A stretch of 8,307 nt of DNA, from assembly GCA_002373595.1 (NCBI GenBank), contig DFKT01000071.1:8062-16368 (forward strand). The letters run 5' to 3'. The translations under genes were made by a program, and so were the position numbers. The stretch's first letter is position 1; the number at the start of each line of letters is the position of its first letter. This document shows positions 1 through 6,066 of the stretch, one piece after another. The DNA is from Lachnospiraceae bacterium UBA3638. GTDB lineage: Bacteria; Bacillota; Clostridia; Lachnospirales; Lachnospiraceae. The notes beneath the pieces were generated by a model. That model worked only from the letters and a program-made list of their open reading frames with translations, had not been told where the DNA came from and did not search any database.

Positions 1-884
1 AACTGCCATCCGGGAGTTACCATCGCACTCTCCGCCTCGTAGATGAGTCGTCCGAGGGAGGGCTCGTTAAGTCCCAGTCCTATATATGCCAGGTATACCT
101 CATAGGATATGTATGAAGGTATCTCCGCAGCAAGCAGAGTAACGATTACGGAGGTCATGAAGGGAAGGATGTTCTTGGTCGCGATACGGGTGATCGGAGT
201 ACCGAGGCAGCGCGATGCGAGGTTGTATTCCCTGTCTCTGATAATGATGACCTGTGTACGGATGAAGTACGCGATAGCGATCCATCCGGTAATGGTAAGT
301 GCGAGTACCATAGTCCAGAAGCTCGGTGCGAAGATCATGATGAGCACTGAGATGAGGAGTATGTAAGGCACATTAGCTACGATGTTATAAACCTCGGTCA
401 TGAAGATATCGATCTTCTTGGAGAATCCCCAGATAGCTCCGAAGAGAACTCCGACCGTCATATTGATCGCTGCGCAGATGAATGCGAGCGAAACGGATAT
501 CTTGGCTCCTACCCATACAGAATCGAAAGTGGGCTGTCCGGAAGCTCCTGCTCCGAGTATCCAGTGAATGGTCGCACCGAATTTCTGTATCGCCTGATGG
601 GGATAGAGGTGCTTGGAAGCGGGATCCATGATGTTTGCAAATCTGTCATACTCAATAATGGATGAGTATCCGTATGTGAAGAAAAGCAGGATGAACAGTA
701 TCACAAACATTACTACGTTTATCCTCTTTTTGAAGAATACACGGAATACACTCTTCCAATATGAATATCTGGGAGCGGTTATCTTCTCGGATTCGAGCTC
801 ATTGTGATCGATATGCTCAAAGAGCTCCGCATCCGAAAGTCCGTATTCGCTTAAGTCTATAAGTTTAGAATTATCAGTGCTCAT
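1..884 (-). CDS. amiD: AmiD/OppC-type oligopeptide ABC transporter permease, 3' end cut by window edge
   Basis: Second membrane permease of an oligopeptide importer; it would pair with the AmiC-type permease upstream to form the cytoplasmic-membrane channel. Visible part: 294 codons from the ATG at 884. There is a soluble N-terminal ~50 residues, a first membrane segment at about 56-75, a short outside loop, then the permease core. The EAA loop that contacts the ATPase is at about 219-241 (REYNLAS...LGTP...KNILP). A typical late OppC motif, YIGLGLNEPSLG, is at 267-278. From memory, the EAA region and the preceding TGWIAIAYFIR segment match streptococcal AmiD more closely than E. coli OppC. 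The usual GTDxxGRDxF loop of OppC is degenerate here (LGAGASGQPTF, 110-120). The start is only two bases after the amiC stop and has a good ribosome site. Perhaps 40-50 residues are missing beyond the edge. ATPase genes should follow. Family assignment is firm; the exact substrate is not known. Confidence 0.93.
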   Translation of the reverse strand, partial: MSTDNSKLIDLSEYGLSDAELFEHIDHNELESEKITAPRYSYWKSVFRVFFKKRINVVMFVILFILLFFTYGYSSIIEYDRFANIMDPASKHLYPHQAIQKFGATIHWILGAGASGQPTFDSVWVGAKISVSLAFICAAINMTVGVLFGAIWGFSKKIDIFMTEVYNIVANVPYILLISVLIMIFAPSFWTMVLALTITGWIAIAYFIRTQVIIIRDREYNLASRCLGTPITRIATKNILPFMTSVIVTLLAAEIPSYISYEVYLAYIGLGLNEPSLGRLIYEAESAMVTPGWQ

Positions 885-886
885 AT

Positions 887-2455
887 TTACCTCGACTTCG
901 AAGAGAATGAAATTCTCGGATCTACCATGCTCATAAGTACATCACCAAGTATTACCGAAATAACGGAAAGTGATGCATAGAAAAGCGTAACGCCTACGAT
1001 TACTCCGTTATCATAATAGTTGATAGCGGTCGTGAGGAGGTTACCTGCACCGGGAACGACATACACACGCTCTGTGATGATGGCTCCGATGAGGGCTCCG
1101 AGTACGCTCGCGGGGATACCGTGTACGATGGGTATCGCTGCATTCTTCATGATGTGCTTTCTGAATATCTCCTGCTCGGAGAGACCGCCCGAACGGGCGA
1201 ATTTAACATAGTCAGCACTGCTCTGGTCGATCATGTATCTTCTCATCCAGCGCATGAGTCCTCCCATTGAAGGAAGCGCAAGTGATATAACGGGAAGTAC
1301 ATACATTACCCAGGTGCCGACTTCCATATTGAATGTAGTGGGAAGTCCTGCCTTTCCTCCGATTGCCTTGAAGAGGAAGATATATGCAAGTGAAGGTACT
1401 GCCATGATAAATACGATATACATGGTTCCGATCTTATCGGGGATCTTGTCCTTCTTTCTGGCCATGAATACACCGATGGGAATACCGAGTACGTATGCCA
1501 TGATGACCGAGATGATACCTATGGTGAAGGAGTATCCGATCTTGCTCTTTCCGTTCTTGAACATCTGTACATTGGTATAATCATCGACAAATCTGTCGGT
1601 ATATACTGCATTATTCTCAAGAGATCCGGGCTGCCATACAGCGGTATGGAGATTGTCCGCAGACTCTTCCTTAAGTCCTGTGGGATAGGTCATCTCCTGC
1701 ATTACATATGAGCCCTGGCTCCTGGACATCGTATCCGTTACGTCGACACCCTGGTTTACGGAGTATGACTTTCCGAGATTGATGGTGACAAGGTTCTGGT
1801 GAACGAAGGGGAACTTCTTGTCTGTATAAAGAAGATATCTGTGATAAGTACCGTTTCCAAGTATCGCGGGAGCGAACTTCTCTCCTCCGTACATCGGATC
1901 GTGTGCCGTAAACTCTATTCCTCTCTCACCTTCGTAGCCTTCTGCATAGTGAATATTGTCTACGGTGATGATGCTTCTTAAATATTTCCAAAGTCTGCTA
2001 TATAAAGGCGTGTCTTTCGCCGCAAAGAGCTGGGGATTTCCTCCGGTGGCAAGCTTTCTTCCTGCCATGATCGCATCCAGTCTCGTTACGGTATAGCCCT
2101 TGCTTTCATAATATTCGGTGAATTTCTTTACATATTCAGCGGTTGCATCGCTGTCCTTCTCCGGCTTTCTGCCGATGGTTGCAGCCGCATCACGGGTTTC
2201 CTGATCGATCTCGCCTGATTTTACGAGATCAGAAAGATAATCCGAGTAGGATACGTAATCGAGATATCCGTACTCTTCCCATTTCTGATATTTGTAAACC
2301 GTCTTCTGGTTACTCTGTACCTTCTGGAATTGAGGATCGTTCTTGAATATCAGATCCTTATTGAGCAATGAGTAGATAAGTATCATGACTATCGCGACAA
2401 CGATAATGACTGAGATGATACCGTGTATGATCCTCTTTGTAAGATACTTTGCCAT
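887..2455 (-). CDS. amiC: AmiC/OppB-type oligopeptide ABC transporter permease with large extracytoplasmic domain
   Basis: First membrane permease of the importer. The protein has 522 residues against roughly 300-320 for E. coli OppB, because about 270 residues are inserted between membrane segment 1 (about 9-31) and segment 2 (about 308-331). By the usual OppB topology this insert faces outside. Streptococcal AmiC (about 500 residues) has the same architecture. Recalled AmiC motifs are shared in the insert: LIFKNDP at 35-41, and HRYLLY followed by FPFVHQN at 205-221. The core carries RRYMID at 405-410 and an EAA loop at about 415-443 (DYVKFARSGGLSEQEI...KNAAIPI) for the ATPase. It ends with the standard OppB tail GDVLMSMVDPRI at 504-515. 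The ATG at 2455 has only a weak site (GGAAA, eight bases upstream), weaker than that of the binding-protein gene, which fits lower permease output. The gene follows the binding-protein gene by 94 bases and precedes amiD by two. Confidence 0.95.
   Translation of the reverse strand: MAKYLTKRIIHGIISVIIVVAIVMILIYSLLNKDLIFKNDPQFQKVQSNQKTVYKYQKWEEYGYLDYVSYSDYLSDLVKSGEIDQETRDAAATIGRKPEKDSDATAEYVKKFTEYYESKGYTVTRLDAIMAGRKLATGGNPQLFAAKDTPLYSRLWKYLRSIITVDNIHYAEGYEGERGIEFTAHDPMYGGEKFAPAILGNGTYHRYLLYTDKKFPFVHQNLVTINLGKSYSVNQGVDVTDTMSRSQGSYVMQEMTYPTGLKEESADNLHTAVWQPGSLENNAVYTDRFVDDYTNVQMFKNGKSKIGYSFTIGIISVIMAYVLGIPIGVFMARKKDKIPDKIGTMYIVFIMAVPSLAYIFLFKAIGGKAGLPTTFNMEVGTWVMYVLPVISLALPSMGGLMRWMRRYMIDQSSADYVKFARSGGLSEQEIFRKHIMKNAAIPIVHGIPASVLGALIGAIITERVYVVPGAGNLLTTAINYYDNGVIVGVTLFYASLSVISVILGDVLMSMVDPRISFSSKSR
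890..893 (-). promoter_or_regulatory. Ribosome binding site of amiD, adjoining the amiC stop
   Basis: On the minus strand GAGG lies immediately before the amiC stop (reading GAGGTAAATATG), five bases after which the amiD ATG begins. Termination on amiC would leave ribosomes on this site, so the two permeases are probably made in a fixed ratio by translational coupling. This also fixes the amiD start. Confidence 0.7.
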
Positions 2456-2496
2456 AACTTTTTCCGTTCTTTGTCTTTATTGCCCTTATTTTTGGT

Positions 2497-2528
2497 AATG
2501 CGGGAGAGCAGGGCTGCCCTCCCGCATT
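2497..2528 (-). other. Intercistronic stem-loop between binding-protein and permease genes
   Basis: The arms AATGCGGGAG and CTCCCGCATT pair perfectly over 10 bp. The stem can extend through one G-U and three more pairs to a loop of about four bases. In the direction of transcription (minus strand) the stem is followed by ACCAAAAATAAGG, with no U-tract, so it is not a normal intrinsic terminator for this operon. The T-run lies on the plus-strand side, so a plus-strand transcript could terminate here, but no plus-strand gene is present. By analogy with 3' stems behind other binding-protein genes (for example malE-malF), it probably protects the upstream message from 3' decay and lowers expression of the permeases. 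The stem is directly visible; the role is inferred. Confidence 0.75.
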
Positions 2529-2549
2529 TTTATGCTTTATTACTAAACC

Positions 2550-4787
2550 TTAGTGTCCGAAGAGACCGCAGTTAGAAAGCATGTAACCGTCATCGTCGAG
2601 TACGAAGGTAGCAAGATAGGTCTTGGGATCTCCGTAGTCAGGGCCCCAACCGGAAGTGGTTGAAAGCTCGCCGTTCATCTCGTATCCGTTGTCGGTGTAG
2701 TAGCTGGTGTAGAGCCACTCATCCTGAGTGGAGCATGCTACGAGGTTAACAGAGATAAGTCCGTCAGAAGCTGCCTCGATGGACTTCTTAACTGCGTTAG
2801 CCTGGTTAGCACGAACGGTGGACTCGATGAAGTAAGGATAGTCAACGAGTACAGGGTGTTCCTTGTCTACTACGATGCCTGCTGCAGCAAGTTCCTCAAC
2901 AGCGAGTGCCAACTCGGACTTGCAGTAGTCAGGATTGTACCATCCGTCGAATCCGTCTCCGCTGGCGGAAGCAGCATCCCAAACCTTAGCCTTGACGCCG
3001 TCAGCATCGAGGTAGTACTGAAGTACTTCGCCGTAGTAGGTTCCTGCCTTGAAGGTAGCGGAAGCGCCGTCTACAGTGATGGTAGCATCCTCAGGGAGCT
3101 TGACGAAGGTAGCGGGGGTGTAAGAGTTTCTGAGTGAGGTGAGCTTGAGATCCTCTCCTACAGACTGGGCATTGTAAGATGCCTTGTCGAAGGAAGCGCA
3201 GAATGCTCTGCGGAAGTGGAGGTTCTGCATAGCTGCTACGGTACGGTCAGCCTCATCAACAGTTCTCTCCGAAACAACAGCGCTGGGATCGTTGAAGTTA
3301 GCATAGCTCTTTCTGTTGAGGTTGACGAATCCCATGTAGGAAGTAGCATCGGTATCGGAAAGAACTACATAATCATCATAGTATCCCTCGCTCTTAGCCT
3401 TCTCAACAGCCTCGGTGTTAAGACCTATGCCGTCGTTTACAGCATTGACGCAATCGTTGTATCCCTTAAGGGTATCGGTTCCATCATTGAAGAGCCAGGT
3501 GATGGTGTGAACGTTAAGAGCATCCGGATTCCAGTAGCTCTTGTTTGCCTGATATACGATGGTGTTAGCTGCGGTATAGTTGGTGATTACCATGGGTCCG
3601 CAGTATGCGATGTGCTCAGGATCCTTACCATAGAGATAATCATCTGCAGCATCATCAAATTCGGTTCCGAACTTTCCACCCTGAGAAGTGTAGTAGCTTC
3701 TGCTCATGGGAAGGAAAATGTTGTAAGACATCATACTCATGAAGTAAGGGCACTCGCTCTCGAGAGTGTACTCTACGGTGTGATCGTCTACAGCCTTAAC
3801 TCCGACCTGCTCGAAATCGGTGATATCGCCGGAAAGGTACTCGTTTACACCCTTGATTACTCCGATAAGGAGTCCTGCAGGGCTTGAAGGGCAGTCAAGA
3901 AGGTGCTGGAATCCTGCAACGAAATCGTCTGCGGTAAGGTCAGCAACCTTTCTTCCCTGAGAGTCTACCCAGGTTACACCCTCACGGATGGTGAAGGTAT
4001 AGGTAAGTCCGTCATCGGATACAGTGTACCCGGTAGCAAGTGCAGGCTGCTGAACGTTCTCTACATCGTACTGGAAGAGTCCGTCAACGGTAACTGCGAG
4101 GGGCTCGGTAACAACGCTTCTTGAGGAAGCGAGTACATCCCAGGTCTCAGGATCTGCGGTGTAATTACCGTAGTTGTAAGAATCCTTGAAGGTGTATCCC
4201 TTCTCGGTAAGATAAGCCTTTGCTTTCTCATCGTAGGTACCGGTTCCGGAAACCTCATTCCAGAGATCGCGAAGAGCCTGGTTGTCTTCTTTCTTAAGCA
4301 TCTCGTTGAGAACGATGATGGTCTCATAACGATACTCGTTTGCTCCCCAAAGAGTGCTGTTTACAGATCTGGGAGCTATGCGGCGGATAGCATAGTTTCC
4401 GCCTCTGGTGGTGAGAGGGATCATGACGCCCTGTCCGAGCATCTTTGCCTCTGCAGCAGCCTGGTAAGCATATCTCTCAGCGAGACTGTCTGCTTCCTCT
4501 GCCTTGTCATAGAGAGCAACGAAATCTCCGAGGATTGCATCATAGAGTACCTCGGACTCGTTGTACCAACCTGAAGGATCGTAGTTGGCATAAACATCTT
4601 TTGCGAGTCTGTTGTCAGGCTCTTTGGGCTCGGCCGTGGTATCAGGCGTAGTCTGATCACCGGTGGTCTGAGCCGGCTGGTTCGCACCTGCATCGCCTGC
4701 GCCGCCGTTGTTTCCGCATCCGGAAACGGTGCCCATTACCATGACACCGGCGAGCAGTAACGCAAGAGCTTTGCGTGACTTGATCAT
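2550..4787 (-). CDS. AmiA-like oligopeptide-binding lipoprotein (SBP_bac_5 family), apparently circularly permuted
   Basis: Extracellular lipid-anchored receptor that would deliver oligopeptides to the AmiC/AmiD permeases. The protein has 745 residues. A signal peptide ends in lipobox VSGC with lipidated Cys24, followed by a Gly/Ala/Thr/Pro linker to about residue 59. Residues about 60-200 resemble the C-terminal end of ordinary AmiA: a YD-x-L-helix-like stretch at 81-96, ERYAYQAAAEA at 104-114, VMIPLTTRGG at 121-130, then PRSVNSTLWG. The usual AmiA N-terminus begins only at about 204-215 (YGNYTADPETW). It continues in family order with VDGLFQYD (234-241), DGLTYTFTIREGV (259-271), LTADDFVAGFQHLLD (284-298), VGVKAVDDHTVEYTL (328-342), FRRAFCASFDKASYNAQ (525-541) and WGPDYGDPKTY (714-724). 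It stops 21 residues later, where ordinary members continue for well over 100. Start choice is supported by AGGAGG and the signal peptide. Family is certain; permutation is an inference from recalled AmiA order. Confidence 0.95.
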   Translation of the reverse strand: MIKSRKALALLLAGVMVMGTVSGCGNNGGAGDAGANQPAQTTGDQTTPDTTAEPKEPDNRLAKDVYANYDPSGWYNESEVLYDAILGDFVALYDKAEEADSLAERYAYQAAAEAKMLGQGVMIPLTTRGGNYAIRRIAPRSVNSTLWGANEYRYETIIVLNEMLKKEDNQALRDLWNEVSGTGTYDEKAKAYLTEKGYTFKDSYNYGNYTADPETWDVLASSRSVVTEPLAVTVDGLFQYDVENVQQPALATGYTVSDDGLTYTFTIREGVTWVDSQGRKVADLTADDFVAGFQHLLDCPSSPAGLLIGVIKGVNEYLSGDITDFEQVGVKAVDDHTVEYTLESECPYFMSMMSYNIFLPMSRSYYTSQGGKFGTEFDDAADDYLYGKDPEHIAYCGPMVITNYTAANTIVYQANKSYWNPDALNVHTITWLFNDGTDTLKGYNDCVNAVNDGIGLNTEAVEKAKSEGYYDDYVVLSDTDATSYMGFVNLNRKSYANFNDPSAVVSERTVDEADRTVAAMQNLHFRRAFCASFDKASYNAQSVGEDLKLTSLRNSYTPATFVKLPEDATITVDGASATFKAGTYYGEVLQYYLDADGVKAKVWDAASASGDGFDGWYNPDYCKSELALAVEELAAAGIVVDKEHPVLVDYPYFIESTVRANQANAVKKSIEAASDGLISVNLVACSTQDEWLYTSYYTDNGYEMNGELSTTSGWGPDYGDPKTYLATFVLDDDGYMLSNCGLFGH

Positions 4788-4795
4788 TTTTTCTT

Positions 4796-4801
4796 CCTCC
4801 T
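4796..4801 (-). promoter_or_regulatory. Strong ribosome binding site of the binding-protein gene
   Basis: A perfect AGGAGG lies eight bases before the ATG at 4787. It is the strongest ribosome site in the window and fits the need for excess binding protein over permease. Confidence 0.9.
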
Positions 4802-4830
4802 ATAAAGATTAGATACTTTTGTGCATACGC

Positions 4831-4852
4831 AAAAAAACTACCCATGCGGGCA
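4831..4852 (-). other. Small stem-loop followed by seven T in the leader of the ami operon
   Basis: On the minus strand TGCCC-GCAT-GGGTA forms a five-pair stem (one G-U) with a four-base loop at 4852-4839, followed by G and seven T at 4837-4831. This is the shape of a short intrinsic terminator. If the promoter at 4862-4890 is right, however, the stem begins only a few bases after the start of the transcript, too early for ordinary termination. It may be a 5' stabilising stem, or it may stop read-through from the upstream gene. The role is uncertain. Confidence 0.4.
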
Positions 4853-4861
4853 CACTAGGTA

Positions 4862-4890
4862 ATTTTACAACAAAATCAATCAAAAAACAA
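4862..4890 (-). promoter_or_regulatory. Candidate sigma-A-type promoter of the ami operon
   Basis: On the minus strand TTGTTT (4890-4885), a 17-base spacer and TAAAAT (4867-4862) match the vegetative promoter layout. The -10 matches TATAAT at five of six positions; the -35 matches only the TTG. The spacer and surroundings are very A/T-rich. Transcription would start near 4855 and give a leader of about 70 bases before the binding-protein ATG. It lies in the largest gap of the window, 171 bases. Confidence 0.5.
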
Positions 4891-4899
4891 GGAATTTCC

Positions 4900-4914
4900 G
4901 CCCCGAAAAGGGGC
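4900..4914 (-). terminator. Possible weak terminator behind the acyltransferase gene
   Basis: On the minus strand GCCCC-TTTTC-GGGGC forms a perfect five-pair GC stem about 45 bases after the acyltransferase stop. A T-rich run (TTGTTTTTT) follows only about ten bases later rather than directly, so as an intrinsic terminator it is poor. It may let part of the upstream transcription through into the ami genes. The T-run overlaps the proposed -35 element. Confidence 0.35.
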
Positions 4915-4917
4915 ATT

Positions 4918-4931
4918 TTGACGCTTGTCAA
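4918..4931. repeat. Short inverted repeat upstream of the ami promoter
   Basis: TTGAC-GCTT-GTCAA is a perfect 5-bp inverted repeat with a four-base centre. It lies about 27 bases upstream of the proposed -35 element. It could be a regulator site or part of the 3' structure of the acyltransferase transcript. It is short enough to be chance in an A/T-rich gap. Confidence 0.25.
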
Positions 4932-4958
4932 GTGAATAATTTATCTTTTTTTAAGATT

Positions 4959-5999
4959 TTATATCAGATACTTGTTGATGACAGGTATCTTGGACAGTAC
5001 GAATATGATCGCCGCACATACAGCGAATGTGATCACCGCAGTCATGGGGAGTCTTACGATATACGGTATCGGGAGTTTCATGGCTGCCGGGATACCTATA
5101 GTGTCAAGTACCTTGGGGTGCAGCAGGTATATGCCAAATGTGAGTTTCGAGAGGCCGGCGATAAACTTCCGGAATTTGGTCTCCCTGATGGGCATATACT
5201 TAAACAGCACGAAAAGTGCAAATGTTGTGAAGTATACGGTAAGGGAGTTAAGCTCCGTCGCCCTGCCTATGACATCCCGGCTGTAGTCGACAGCTTTGGT
5301 TATGATCAGGAGCAGTGCTGCGAATGAATAGATAACTATCCTCTGCTTCCCGGAATAATCCTGCCTGTACAGATACAGACCGAGCACAAAGTACACCAGA
5401 TTGCTCGTCAGCATGATAAGAGGGAATCTGTGATATACTGCGTCAAATCCTGCTTCCCAGAAATAATCATACTTATAGATATCATGAAGCAGGATCTGAA
5501 CGACAAATGCAGCTACTGCAAAATACTTCGCTACGCTCTGCTCCTTAAATCCGGGCTTTAATACAGGCACGATGATGTAGATCGATACCAGAGCGGGTAT
5601 GAACCACAGATGATACATAGGAGTTCCGTACAGGAATTCCCGGAAGAAAAGACTTACCGTCTCCGGGTTCATTGGGAACTTCCCCCACCAGACAGTTGCA
5701 GTATAGAACCAGGACCATATGACATACGAAAGTACAAGTCTTAAGATATTCCTGGTCCAGAGTTTTTTGATATTAACACCCTCTCCCGAGATCTCGGGGC
5801 TAAGGAATATCGCACCGCTGATCGCAAAGAATATAGCCACGCCGCTAAAACCGATCGTCTTCATCAGGTCTCCGGCATAATATGTAAAAGAACTCCTCAC
5901 AAGGCGCTCCTCATAGTTTGCTACGGTATGGATGATAATTACAAGGAAACACGCTATGACTCTTAAATAATCAAAATACAGTACTCTCTTTTTGTCCAT
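4959..5999 (-). CDS. Membrane acyltransferase, Acyltransferase_3 family (OatA/WecH-like)
   Basis: Integral membrane enzyme of 346 residues, the usual size for a stand-alone Acyltransferase_3 domain; members transfer acetyl or other acyl groups to sugars of surface polymers or small molecules. The family signature opens the protein: YFDYLRVIACFLVIIIHT at 8-25, with Arg13 and His24 in the positions of the conserved arginine and catalytic histidine. A GVAIFFAISGAIFL segment lies at 52-65. The mid-protein HLWFIPALVSIYIIVPVL stretch and the late FGIYLLHPKVL motif are also family hallmarks. About ten hydrophobic segments are recognisable. There is no extra SGNH esterase domain as in full-length OatA. 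The ATG at 5999 has a modest AAAAGG site eight bases upstream. It follows the transporter gene by 67 bases. The acceptor cannot be told from sequence. Confidence 0.92.
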   Translation of the reverse strand: MDKKRVLYFDYLRVIACFLVIIIHTVANYEERLVRSSFTYYAGDLMKTIGFSGVAIFFAISGAIFLSPEISGEGVNIKKLWTRNILRLVLSYVIWSWFYTATVWWGKFPMNPETVSLFFREFLYGTPMYHLWFIPALVSIYIIVPVLKPGFKEQSVAKYFAVAAFVVQILLHDIYKYDYFWEAGFDAVYHRFPLIMLTSNLVYFVLGLYLYRQDYSGKQRIVIYSFAALLLIITKAVDYSRDVIGRATELNSLTVYFTTFALFVLFKYMPIRETKFRKFIAGLSKLTFGIYLLHPKVLDTIGIPAAMKLPIPYIVRLPMTAVITFAVCAAIIFVLSKIPVINKYLI

Positions 6000-6020
6000 T
6001 GTATCAGCCTTTTCTTATGT

Positions 6021-6040
6021 ATCCCGGGATCTCGGATCCG
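6021..6040. repeat. Palindromic bases in the gap before the acyltransferase gene
   Basis: ATCCCGGGAT (6021-6030) is a perfect 10-bp palindrome, closely followed by CGGATCCG (6033-6040), another perfect palindrome. They occupy much of the 67-base gap between the transporter stop and the acyltransferase start. Neither has a hairpin loop or T-run, so they are not a terminator. A regulator site or chance are both possible. Confidence 0.3.
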
Positions 6041-6066
6041 TATCCTCTCCTGCACCTGACGCTACA

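Noticed and set aside
2497..2528. The intercistronic stem as an intrinsic terminator of the receptor gene
   Set aside because: No T-run follows on the transcribed strand, and amiC and amiD downstream have no obvious promoter of their own in the remaining gap.
2550..2640. Truncation or frameshift at the end of the receptor gene
   Set aside because: Considered because the usual C-terminal tail is missing. No continuation is encoded in any frame in the 94-base gap before amiC, and the matching segment occurs at the N-terminus, so permutation is the better reading.
3216..3887. A 223-codon open frame on the plus strand
   Set aside because: It lies wholly antisense to the receptor gene, has no ribosome site, and its low-complexity Ser/Val/Ile composition is what the codon bias of the receptor gives when read backwards.
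4926..4931. A perfect TTGACA on the minus strand upstream of the ami operon
   Set aside because: No acceptable -10 lies 16-18 bases downstream, as the positions fall in the GC hairpin. The bases are explained by the inverted repeat.
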